DNA from: JAQVEM01 sp034660395 | Lineage (GTDB): Bacteria; Actinomycetota; Humimicrobiia; Humimicrobiales; Humimicrobiaceae | NCBI GenBank assembly: GCA_034660395.1 | Contig: JAYEJA010000050.1 | Location: 1 to 17,737, forward strand | DNA length: 17,737 nucleotides | Direction of reading: 5' to 3' | In this document: positions 1 to 5,570 of the stretch, in pieces | How the letters are laid out: each line of letters begins with the position of its first letter | How positions within the stretch are numbered: position 1 is the first letter of the stretch | Program-made: the position numbers and the translations under genes | Notes under the pieces: generated by a model | The model's database searches: none | The model's input: only the letters and a program-made list of their open reading frames with translations | What the model was told of the DNA's origin: nothing

Positions 1-105
1 ATGCTATTATCTGGTTAGTAGTAAATCTTTTGTGCAGCTGTTTTGCCATAATCTAGATCCTTTCTTATTATTTCTATTTGGATCTAAATTATATCTGAAA
101 TACTT

Positions 106-160
106 AGTGCAGTTTTAACTTTTAAATCATCAAAAATCAGTGCAGTTTTAACTTTTAAAT
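106..160. repeat. Pair of 22-bp direct repeats upstream of the toxin-antitoxin pair
   Basis: The 22-bp sequence beginning AGTGCAGTTTTAACTTTTAA occurs at 106-127 and again, identically, at 139-160, with an 11-bp spacer. A degenerate third version beginning AGTGCAGT and continuing into an A/T-rich tail starts at 776, just after the toxin gene, so the toxin-antitoxin pair is bracketed by related sequences. The remainder of 1-233 is AT-rich and I see no gene in it. The repeats could be remnants of an ancestral insertion boundary or a regulator site; the sequence does not decide. Confidence 0.7.
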
Positions 161-179
161 GACAATATATATAATATAG

Positions 180-208
180 TTGACTAAAAGTATTTTATTT
201 AGTACTAT
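180..208 (+). promoter_or_regulatory. Promoter of the toxin-antitoxin operon
   Basis: A sigma-70-type promoter: -35 TTGACT at 180-185, a 17-bp spacer, and -10 TACTAT at 203-208. The start of transcription would fall near 215, about 20 bases before the antitoxin ATG at 234. A Shine-Dalgarno AAGGAG lies at 221-226, seven bases before that ATG. Confidence 0.75.
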
Positions 209-221
209 TTAAAGTACTAAA
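198..221. promoter_or_regulatory. Operator-like inverted repeat over the toxin-antitoxin -10 box
   Basis: TTTAGTACT at 198-206 and AGTACTAAA at 213-221 form a perfect 9-bp inverted repeat with a 6-bp spacer. Each half contains the palindrome AGTACT. The repeat covers the -10 box and the predicted transcription start. In Phd/YefM-type systems the antitoxin, often with toxin as co-repressor, binds palindromes at its own promoter. This is therefore the likely autoregulatory operator, inferred from position and symmetry. Confidence 0.65.
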
Positions 222-233
222 AGGAGTATTATT

Positions 234-491
234 ATGGTAAGAATTTTAACAGCTAATGAACTAAAACAAAGAGGTGCCAAGGCACTGAGAAATGCCACCT
301 CTGATAATAATGAAGCAATTATTACAGTAAGAGGGAAAAGTGAATATGTCGTATTGCCTATTTCCCTCTATAACCAATTGAGGGAGAATGAACTTGAAAT
401 TGCTCTTATTGAATCAAAAAGAGACATTGAAAATGGCAAATTCTTTGAAGAATCTGTTGAAGAACACATTAAAAGAATAATCGGTGAATAA
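234..491 (+). CDS. Type II antitoxin, Phd/YefM-like
   Basis: An 85-residue protein with the layout of the Phd/YefM antitoxin family. The N-terminal DNA-binding part starts ILTANELKQRGAKALRNA, followed by a beta-hairpin with the typical 'IITVRGKSEYVVLPISLYNQL' pattern (residues about 28-49). The charged C-terminal tail (about 50-85) would wrap the toxin. Proteins of this family neutralise the partner toxin by direct binding and repress their own operon. The ATG start is supported by AAGGAG seven bases upstream and a good promoter at 180-208. The gene overlaps the downstream toxin gene by 8 bp, the usual coupled antitoxin-first order. The family call rests on motif resemblance; the exact subfamily is uncertain. 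Confidence 0.8.
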   Translation: MVRILTANELKQRGAKALRNATSDNNEAIITVRGKSEYVVLPISLYNQLRENELEIALIESKRDIENGKFFEESVEEHIKRIIGE

Positions 492-756
492 AATAATATA
501 TACAGAAACTTATATAAAAAGAGTAAAAAAATTCATTAAGAAGCATCCCGATATTATTTCCCAGTATGAAAAGACCTTGAAACTTATGGAAATAAACCCA
601 TTTCATCCATCACTCCGTTTACATAAGTTGAAAGGCAGATTATCTGACTTATATTCAGTATCAATTAATATTTCATATAGAATCTGCATTGACTTCATTA
701 TTAAAGAAAATACAATAATTCTCATTGATATCGGAAAACACGATTATATTTATTGA
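484..756 (+). CDS. Type II toxin, RelE/ParE superfamily (YafQ/RelE-like mRNA interferase)
   Basis: A 90-residue basic protein starting at a GTG codon inside the end of the antitoxin gene (8-bp overlap), which implies translational coupling. It follows the RelE/ParE fold pattern: N-terminal helix pair (YIKRVKKFIKKHPDIISQYEKTLKLM, residues about 10-35), a 'HPSLRLHKLKGRLSDLYSVSI' strand region, then 'YRICIDF' and a C-terminal 'IGKHDYIY'. The Arg in YRI and the terminal HDxIY motif are typical of RelE/YafQ/YoeB-like ribosome-dependent endoribonucleases. ParE-like gyrase inhibitors share the fold, so mRNA cleavage is the likelier but unproven activity. The protein is of normal length and looks intact. 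Confidence 0.8.
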   Translation: MNKIIYTETYIKRVKKFIKKHPDIISQYEKTLKLMEINPFHPSLRLHKLKGRLSDLYSVSINISYRICIDFIIKENTIILIDIGKHDYIY

Positions 757-762
757 ATTCAG

Positions 763-771
763 TGGCTCCCC
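763..771 (+). repeat. Short tRNA-Asn 3'-end-like copy (TGGCTCCCC)
   Basis: TGGCTCCCC is identical to the last nine bases of the tRNA-Asn gene at 5366-5374 in the same orientation. It sits seven bases after the toxin stop codon. At nine bases it could be chance. It is listed because a longer copy of the same tRNA end also occurs at 4109-4123, and the three copies bracket successive gene modules. Confidence 0.35.
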
Positions 772-951
772 TGATAGTGCAGTATTAAAAACTTTCAAAA
801 TAATGATTAATATAAAATATTGATCGCTTATCTTGATAACCAGGTATTTACTAAAAATTATTTGAATTAATAATCAATTAACCTATAATGTTAAAACAAA
901 TTCGATCGATATAATATGTAATATTTTTAATGAAAAAAATAACTTCTAAAT

Positions 952-1379
952 TTATTTTATCCTATATCTTGTTCCCCTGCCCAGCCCGATTCTATCAATT
1001 TTGTCCAATTCTAATAGCTTTGAAAGCACCTGGCTAACTGTAGGTCTCTTAACATTTGTCTTTTTTGTTATCTCAATAGGTGAAGCTTCTTCCACAGTCT
1101 GTAAATATTCCCAGACAATCAATTGTTTTTGTGAAAGTAATTTCTCTATACTTTCTTCTGATAATAGATCAACCGCCATTTGTGATTGTTTTAATATTAT
1201 ATCCAGAAAGAAGCCAAGCCAATAAGAAATATCTGGTTTTTTCATCTTTAATGTCTTTTGTGATCTCATCAAACTGATATAATATTCAGGCTTATTATCC
1301 TCTATCAATTTTTCATGTGATATGTATGGCATGAACAGATAGTCTGACTTTGACATCAATAGATTTGTCAGAACTCTAG
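952..1379 (-). pseudogene. 3' fragment of the interrupted Fic-family gene (C-terminal winged-helix part)
   Basis: This is the downstream half of the Fic gene whose 5' half lies at 3357-4010. Read on the minus strand from the CTAG at the insertion point, the frame continues in phase with the catalytic motif as R-V-L-T-N-L-L-M-S-K-S-D-Y-L. The remaining 135 codons give a helical region with 'PDISYWLGFFLDIIL' and then a C-terminal winged helix ('ASPIEITKKTNVKRPTVSQV' onward). That arrangement is standard for AMPylating Fic proteins of the Fic/DOC_N type. An in-frame TTG at 1359 could start a 135-residue product, but no ribosome site supports it and the piece has no catalytic residues. It is therefore a remnant. 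Confidence 0.85.
1376..1379. repeat. Target-site duplication CTAG (left)
   Basis: CTAG here and at 3379-3382 flanks the insertion sequence. Joining the host sequence with a single CTAG restores the Fic reading frame exactly, which supports a 4-bp duplication. CTAG is self-complementary, so it could also be read as the outer tip of each inverted repeat; frame restoration favours duplication. Confidence 0.85.
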
Positions 1380-1404
1380 CGTGAGTTTATTACAAAGTTT
1401 AATA
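1380..1404 (+). repeat. Left terminal inverted repeat of the insertion sequence
   Basis: CGTGAGTTTATTACAAAGTT plus five further bases. It matches the complement of 3354-3378 at 24 of 25 positions, with the first 20 identical. Confidence 0.9.
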
Positions 1405-1410
1405 AAACTC

Positions 1411-1443
1411 CCCTGAAACCCTGTATTCATAAGGGTTTCAGGG
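1411..1443 (-). terminator. Terminator-like hairpin after the transposase gene
   Basis: CCCTGAAACCCT at 1411-1422 and its perfect complement at 1432-1443 form a 12-bp stem with a 9-base loop. On the minus strand the stem starts four bases after the transposase stop codon and is followed by GGAGTTTTATT, a weak T-rich tail. It probably ends transposase transcripts inside the element. Confidence 0.7.
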
Positions 1444-1447
1444 CATC

Positions 1448-3181
1448 CTAATTGTATATACCAACACCACTTATCTTCAAACGCTTTTTATGCAGATCCT
1501 TGATATTGAGCGCTTCCATCAGTTCACTTTCATCATCAGACATTTCTTCTAATTTATATATAGCTTTGACTGCGCCGCAAGTTTTTGAATCTTCAAGTAT
1601 TGTGCCAAGCCTTATATTATTTAGAGTATCAAGCAGCGTATCAAGTGTTGTATTAAAACCAGCCGCCTTTGCCCTGCGCCAGGCAATTGAAGCCAGAAGG
1701 TATCCTAAAACACAGATAAACATATGGACCTCAACATTGTGGTCCGTCCAATGAAACTGCGGCTTTACGGTAAGATGGTATGGATTTTTTAGATTCTTAA
1801 ATGCATTTTCAATCTTTGATTGGCCATGATAGGCTTCAATGATCGAAGCAGTGGACCAGCTGTGCCTGTTTGTCATTATTATTCTAAATCCCAGCCCGTC
1901 TTCTATTTTTTCAAGTGTTTTGAAGTCTATAAAATAGTTAAGGCCAAATCTTCCGGGAGAGACCTTTTTTAGCTCCCAGCCTATTATATCTTTTATATAT
2001 TGCTCCTTTATGATATTTGCTACTTTTTCTTCCAGTTCTATCCGGTCTCTTTTTTTTGCCCTTTTGGCCTCAAGGCTTATCCTTAGCTCTTCTAACTCTT
2101 TTTCCTTCTTTTCAATAGACTGATAAATCCCCCTTATCATACCGGCTTTAAGTCTGGAGGATATAAAGACAACTACGGTTCTTTCCTGGCCCCAGATCAC
2201 CTTTTTGTCTCTATAGAATTTTAAGCTGCCGCCGCCAATAGTTATCTCTTTAAAGCCATCCTTTGCATCTTCTATGAGTTTTTTATGCTGATAGGGAGTA
2301 AGCGCACCTACATAGTAGAGCCCCAGGTTTTTTACTATATCCAGATTCTTTTTGGAATTATTTCCGCGGTCAAAGATTATTGTATGTTTGTCCTGGTCCA
2401 GCCCTAATTTTTTTAGCCTTATCTTTATCTTTTCTGCAGTTTCTTTAAAGACCTGTGTATCTGCCATATTGCCTCTATATGTAAAATGAAATAGCGGTAT
2501 CATATCAGCTCTGGTAACTACCATGGCAAGCCCCACCTGCCTTAAGTCACCTCTTTTCTGCTTATTTCTGCCGCGCTGGGAAATAGTAGACCTTTTATTT
2601 GTACTGGCTATATATGTAAAAAAATTTGTAGTGTCAAAAAAAAGGCTGTCGCTTTGGATACCATATGCCTTAAAGACATTTGAAAGAATATCAGCTTCCG
2701 CATCAGGAATACTTTCTACCGGAAGTGCGTCCATAAGATCCCAGAAATGCTGACTATCAATTTTGGATAGGTTTCTGCGCATAAGATAATTAAGGGTGGT
2801 AGTTTCTGCCCAGCTTTGCCAGCCTCTTTTAGAGGTGGGGCTGCACACTCTTCCAATAGCTGCAAGAATAAGGGTTATTCCTGCAGTCAGGCCGTTTGAG
2901 AGTGGCTTTTTTGGCCTGTAGCGTCTTTTTGAATCTATGTATTTATTTATTATTGCTACGATATCAAGTTCTGAGGCTATTTTTAGCATTATTGCCACTG
3001 CGCCATGAGAATATGATTTTAGGCGCACCCCATCCGTTACAGCCCTGAGGCGCTTCAGCAGGCTGTCGGCTTTGCCAAGATATTCGAGAACGATAGGTCT
3101 TGGCCTGCCATTTACTCTTTTTGATTGAACTATATACCAGTATTTGTGGCCCCTTGATACTTTTGATTGAATAGAAACCAT
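1448..3181 (-). CDS. DDE transposase, IS1634/IS4 superfamily
   Basis: A 577-residue transposase. The N-terminal part ('YWYIVQSKRVNGRPRPIVLE', residues about 14-33) is typical of this branch. The catalytic acidic triad can be placed at D183 (FFDTTNFF), D271 (IIFDRGNNS) and E458 (YHGQSKIENAFKNLK), the last being the Y-x-E-x-K-like signature of the IS4 group. A lysine/glutamate-rich coiled coil fills about 354-392, within the long insertion before the catalytic Glu. The downstream 'FHWTDHNVEVHMFICVLGYLL' segment matches the IS1634 end domain. The ATG is preceded on the minus strand by GGGTGG and by a strong promoter at 3226-3254. No frameshift or stop is seen, so the enzyme should be functional. 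Family assignment is from motifs only. Confidence 0.9.
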   Translation of the reverse strand: MVSIQSKVSRGHKYWYIVQSKRVNGRPRPIVLEYLGKADSLLKRLRAVTDGVRLKSYSHGAVAIMLKIASELDIVAIINKYIDSKRRYRPKKPLSNGLTAGITLILAAIGRVCSPTSKRGWQSWAETTTLNYLMRRNLSKIDSQHFWDLMDALPVESIPDAEADILSNVFKAYGIQSDSLFFDTTNFFTYIASTNKRSTISQRGRNKQKRGDLRQVGLAMVVTRADMIPLFHFTYRGNMADTQVFKETAEKIKIRLKKLGLDQDKHTIIFDRGNNSKKNLDIVKNLGLYYVGALTPYQHKKLIEDAKDGFKEITIGGGSLKFYRDKKVIWGQERTVVVFISSRLKAGMIRGIYQSIEKKEKELEELRISLEAKRAKKRDRIELEEKVANIIKEQYIKDIIGWELKKVSPGRFGLNYFIDFKTLEKIEDGLGFRIIMTNRHSWSTASIIEAYHGQSKIENAFKNLKNPYHLTVKPQFHWTDHNVEVHMFICVLGYLLASIAWRRAKAAGFNTTLDTLLDTLNNIRLGTILEDSKTCGAVKAIYKLEEMSDDESELMEALNIKDLHKKRLKISGVGIYN

Positions 3182-3225
3182 AAATCCACCCTTTTAGTGT
3201 ATACTTAATGATATATATTTTAATT

Positions 3226-3254
3226 ATTATACTATAATACTGAATATATTTCAA
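3226..3254 (-). promoter_or_regulatory. Transposase promoter
   Basis: On the minus strand, -35 TTGAAA (3254-3249) and a perfect -10 TATAAT (3231-3226) are separated by exactly 17 bp, about 45 bases before the transposase ATG. The promoter lies inside the insertion sequence. Confidence 0.75.
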
Positions 3255-3267
3255 TGTTTAATATCTT

Positions 3268-3289
3268 AAATCAGTGTATACACTGATTT
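3268..3289. repeat. Perfect 22-bp palindrome upstream of the transposase promoter
   Basis: A gap-free palindrome centred between 3278 and 3279, with core TCAGTGTATACACTGA. It lies 13 bp upstream of the -35 box inside the insertion sequence. It may be a protein-binding site for transposase or a host factor; no function can be read from the sequence. Confidence 0.7.
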
Positions 3290-3294
3290 TTGCA

Positions 3295-3342
3295 ATAAAA
3301 AACCCGCAGACCCCTTTATTTATCGGGAATTGCAGGTTTTGT
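3295..3342 (-). terminator. Guard terminator at the upstream end of the insertion sequence
   Basis: On the minus strand, an imperfect stem (AAACCTGCA with TGCGGGTTT, plus an inner CCC/GGG pairing) is followed by TTTTTTATTG. It lies between the right inverted repeat and the transposase promoter. It would stop transcripts entering from the host fic gene. Insertion sequences often use such structures to limit transposase expression from outside promoters. Confidence 0.6.
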
Positions 3343-3353
3343 GCTTCCCTAAA

Positions 3354-3378
3354 TATTTAACTTTGTAATAAACTCACG
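3354..3378 (-). repeat. Right terminal inverted repeat of the insertion sequence
   Basis: The inverted partner of 1380-1404. Its outermost bases are CGTGAG when read on the minus strand. It supplies the extra codons SVSLLQS and the stop that end the truncated upstream Fic fragment. Confidence 0.9.
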
Positions 3379-4010
3379 CTAGATAGTCTGCCATTTCCAT
3401 CTTTAAACGGATGAATGTTTAAAAACTCTATTATAAAATTACCTATAATAATAAGAGGCTCATATCTTCCCTTTCCCAGTTCTTCATTTGTCCATTCTAC
3501 CAACTCCTGCATCTCTTTAGGAGTCAGATAAGCTCTGGTTGTATCAAATAATATACCAATAGATTCTCCAAGCTCATTTACCATATGTACTTTATTTTCA
3601 GTTTTTTTATACTCACCCCTATGTTCTTTATCTTTGCCAACATATTTTAACAACTCTTTATGGAAATGCTTACTTGTACTTTCTGAAAATTTAATTGTTT
3701 TCCATGATGCAAAAACATTTTGAAGAAGTTCGTAATATCCCTCTACTTCCTGTTTGTCTCTGTCTCTAAAATTTTGAATATGGATACCTCTTATCATCCT
3801 TTCAATATCTTCATCGGTTATTTTTGAACCTTCGATACGGGTTGATGCACCGGTTGAAGTAATAAGAACTGATTTTTTAAGCCTGCCTAAAACCTGGGGA
3901 CTAAGTTTCGTACCTGAAATCCACTGGCCCTTAAGTCTGTCTATCTTAATCAGTTTTTGCCATATGTCTGTAGGGATATTTTCAAGTCTTTTATTAAATT
4001 TATTATTCAT
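3357..4010 (-). pseudogene. 5' fragment of the Fic-family gene, cut by the insertion sequence inside the catalytic motif
   Basis: A 217-codon fragment with the N-terminal Fic/DOC_N region, the self-inhibitory helix motif S56-TRI-E60-G61 (pattern S/TxxxE[G/N]), and the Fic catalytic motif beginning H200-P-F-K-D-G-N-G-R208. The insertion sequence interrupts right after L-S. The second motif arginine (HxFxDGNGRxxR) and the whole C-terminal domain are therefore separated, and the last seven residues are read from the inverted repeat. Intact Fic enzymes transfer AMP from ATP to a target-protein hydroxyl. Rejoined to 952-1379, the protein is 351 residues. ATG is preceded by AAAGG at close spacing. 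A truncated product without the post-motif domain is unlikely to be active. Confidence 0.9.
3379..3382. repeat. Target-site duplication CTAG (right)
   Basis: The partner of the CTAG at 1376-1379. It reads into the Fic codons for L-S on the minus strand. Confidence 0.85.
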
Positions 4011-4030
4011 AACCTTTTATTATAATGATA

Positions 4031-4060
4031 TTGGATTATATAAGATTATATAAGATTATA
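4031..4060 (-). repeat. Three tandem 10-bp repeats upstream of the interrupted fic gene
   Basis: TAAGATTATA occurs exactly at 4041-4050 and 4051-4060, with a 7-of-10 copy at 4031-4040. On the minus strand each copy contains TATAAT, so the array offers several overlapping -10-like boxes one helical turn apart, within about 50 bases of the fic ATG. A further TATAAT on that strand is at 4024-4019. No convincing -35 box is seen for any single copy. Confidence 0.65.
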
Positions 4061-4087
4061 CTTTTTAAATCCAGATTAAAAGTTTTA

Positions 4088-4123
4088 GTGGAGAGCCAAC
4101 CGCCTTACACTTGGCTCCCCGGG
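4088..4123 (+). repeat. Attachment-site-like copy of the tRNA-Asn 3' end
   Basis: ACTTGGCTCCCCGGG at 4109-4123 is identical to 5363-5377, which is the last 12 bases of tRNA-Asn plus three downstream bases. Both copies are also preceded by GTGGARAGCC (4088-4097 and 5338-5347). Within this copy, GGAGAGCCAA and TTGGCTCCCC form an imperfect inverted repeat (9 of 10 pairs) around a 10-base centre, similar in layout to a tyrosine-recombinase core site. After 4123 the similarity to the tRNA stops, so this is a short repeat and not a broken tRNA gene. Confidence 0.6.
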
Positions 4124-4207
4124 CTGGCTGTTGTTGATAACATTTTTACATTTCATCCTTATTTTGAAATACAATACGTTAAAGATCTTAGTTAAATTTA
4201 AATTTCC

Positions 4208-4240
4208 GAAAGATTATTGAAAGAATAGCGAAAGAATAGT
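4208..4240 (+). repeat. Three tandem 11-bp GAAAGA repeats upstream of the intact fic gene
   Basis: GAAAGATTATT, GAAAGAATAGC and GAAAGAATAGT start at 4208, 4219 and 4230, an exact 11-bp period. They overlap the predicted -35 box and spacer of the fic promoter. A further CGAAAGAATA is found just after the fic stop codon (5309-5318). Their phasing with DNA helical repeat suggests a regulator binding one face, but this is inference. Confidence 0.6.
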
Positions 4241-4245
4241 AAAAT
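4217..4245 (+). promoter_or_regulatory. Promoter of the intact fic gene, possibly giving leaderless mRNA
   Basis: TTGAAA at 4217-4222 and TAAAAT at 4240-4245 are separated by 17 bp. The annotated ATG begins only seven bases after the -10 box, so the transcript would start at or next to the start codon. No Shine-Dalgarno precedes that ATG. Confidence 0.6.
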
Positions 4246-4251
4246 AGTTAT

Positions 4252-5307
4252 ATGCAAAATATTAATCCCAAATATGAAATAAATAATAGAATTCTTTCCC
4301 TGCTTAATGATATTTCACAAAGCCAGGGGATATTAAATGCAAGCCAGCTACCGGCTGAGGACTATATGCATATTAATTCTCTGGCAAGCATTGATGCTGT
4401 CCATTATTCAACCAAATTAGAAGGTAACAGATTGACCCATAGGCAAGTTACAATGATTGTAACTGATAAAAAAAGCAAAAATATTATTAAATATGAAAAA
4501 GATATCAAAGAAGTTATTAACTATGCTAAAGCCAGGAATTTTCTCAGCCAGGATAAAACCCTGGTTAAAGAAATTGATAGAGAGTTGGTCTTAAAAATAC
4601 ATTCTTTTTTGATGGATAAAATTGTAGTGGGAAAACTAAAAGGTTATTACCGTCAAGCACAAAATGTTATTCAAGATATTAAAACCCGTAATATAGTCTA
4701 TATGCCGCCTGAAGCAGCAGATGTCCCAAAAATGATGTCAAAATTATATTCCTGGACCAAAGACGCATTAATAAATAATGCAAGCCCTTTAATTATCGCA
4801 GCATTTTTTCATTACTACTTTGTTACAATCCATCCCTTTATAGATGGTAATGGCCGCTGTTCCAGACTTCTTACTAATTTCATTCTGGATAAACATGGCT
4901 TTACAGTTTCTAGATATGCTTCTATAGAAAAAGTACACGAACAAAATAAAATGGATTATTACAAATACTTAAATAAGCATCAGGGACAACTTTTTTACGA
5001 TATTCCTGAAAATATTGATTTGACAGATTGGCTTGGGTACTGGCTGACTTGTCTTAAAACTACCTATACTGAAGCCACTGAACGCCTTCAAGCTAATATT
5101 CCTACTATTGGCTTGAATGATCATCGCTTAAAAAAAGCTTATTCTTTATTTCTTAAACATAAAAAGTTGAAAGCTGCTGAATATCAATTACTGGTTGGTC
5201 TGGGTAGAACTCAATCTGTTTCAGATTTGAACAAACTGGTCAAACAAGGTTTAATTAAAAAAGTTGGCGGTGGTAGATCTCAAACCTATATTATTAGTGA
5301 AAGATAA
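4252..5307 (+). CDS. Fic-family protein, probable AMPylase with built-in inhibitory helix
   Basis: A 351-residue intact Fic protein. The inhibitory helix motif S53-TKL-E57-G58-N59 lies before the Fic fold, which places it in the class that self-inhibits through an N-terminal helix whose Glu blocks ATP. The complete catalytic motif is H194-P-F-I-D-G-N-G-R202-C-S-R205. A C-terminal winged helix (about 290-350) ends the protein. Such enzymes adenylylate protein hydroxyls; the target here is unknown. The ATG at 4252 lacks a ribosome site. An in-frame ATG at 4366 (Met39) has GAGG five bases upstream and would still keep the inhibitory motif, so both starts are possible. The gene stands alone between two copies of the tRNA-Asn 3' end, with no separate antitoxin gene. 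Confidence 0.9.
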   Translation: MQNINPKYEINNRILSLLNDISQSQGILNASQLPAEDYMHINSLASIDAVHYSTKLEGNRLTHRQVTMIVTDKKSKNIIKYEKDIKEVINYAKARNFLSQDKTLVKEIDRELVLKIHSFLMDKIVVGKLKGYYRQAQNVIQDIKTRNIVYMPPEAADVPKMMSKLYSWTKDALINNASPLIIAAFFHYYFVTIHPFIDGNGRCSRLLTNFILDKHGFTVSRYASIEKVHEQNKMDYYKYLNKHQGQLFYDIPENIDLTDWLGYWLTCLKTTYTEATERLQANIPTIGLNDHRLKKAYSLFLKHKKLKAAEYQLLVGLGRTQSVSDLNKLVKQGLIKKVGGGRSQTYIISER

Positions 5308-5337
5308 ACGAAAGAATATTCGGTTGCCCCGTTGTTG

Positions 5338-5365
5338 GTGGAAAGCCGGTTCGAGCCGTCATACT

Positions 5366-5377
<12 letters not shown>
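5338..5377 (+). repeat. tRNA-Asn 3'-end repeat, tRNA-side copy
   Basis: This copy contains the 3' end of the tRNA itself (5366-5377) and its downstream flank. The exact 15-bp core is 5363-5377 and the shared GTGGAAAGCC is at 5338-5347. It would be the tRNA-side attachment junction if the region to the left integrated here. Confidence 0.6.
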
Positions 5378-5440
<63 letters not shown>

Positions 5441-5463
5441 ATAAAGATAACACACGATAAGCT

Positions 5464-5491
5464 ATTATAGTATATAGGGAACTTATTTCAA
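5464..5491 (-). promoter_or_regulatory. tRNA-Asn promoter
   Basis: On the minus strand, -35 TTGAAA (5491-5486) and a perfect -10 TATAAT (5469-5464) have a 16-bp spacer. They lie about 24 bases before the mature tRNA 5' end, a normal stable-RNA spacing. Confidence 0.75.
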
Positions 5492-5570
5492 TAGTAATTT
5501 AGCTAAATAAATCAGTTGATTTAAACCGGAAACCTGAGAATTTCATGGCGTATAAAAAATACCTATAAAA

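Larger units (their letters stand above)
1380..3378 (-). mobile_element. Complete 1999-bp insertion sequence, IS1634/IS4-like
   Basis: The element is bounded by terminal inverted repeats: both ends begin CGTGAGTTTATTACAAAGTT (20 identical bases, 24 of 25 overall), at 1380-1404 and, inverted, at 3354-3378. It carries one 577-codon transposase gene, a terminator-like hairpin after the stop codon, and another hairpin guarding the upstream end. A CTAG duplication flanks it. The transposase resembles the IS1634 branch of the IS4 superfamily. Known IS1634 elements usually give 5-6 bp duplications, so a 4-bp CTAG duplication is slightly unexpected. The element is intact and could be active. Confidence 0.9.

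Noticed and set aside
952..1359. Independent MarR-like transcription regulator starting at TTG 1359
   Set aside because: The winged helix is the C-terminal domain of the interrupted Fic protein; the frame joins exactly to the upstream fragment, and no ribosome site supports a separate start.
1376..3382. IS701-family assignment, because that family can give 4-bp CTAG-like duplications
   Set aside because: The transposase motifs and end domain fit the IS1634/IS4 branch better; the duplication alone is not enough to reassign it.
4088..4123. Second, broken tRNA-Asn gene
   Set aside because: Only the last 12 tRNA bases match; the T arm and all further arms are absent, so this is an attachment-like repeat.
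4031..4240. CRISPR-like array
   Set aside because: The repeats are 10-11 bp, directly tandem with no spacers, and no cas gene is present.
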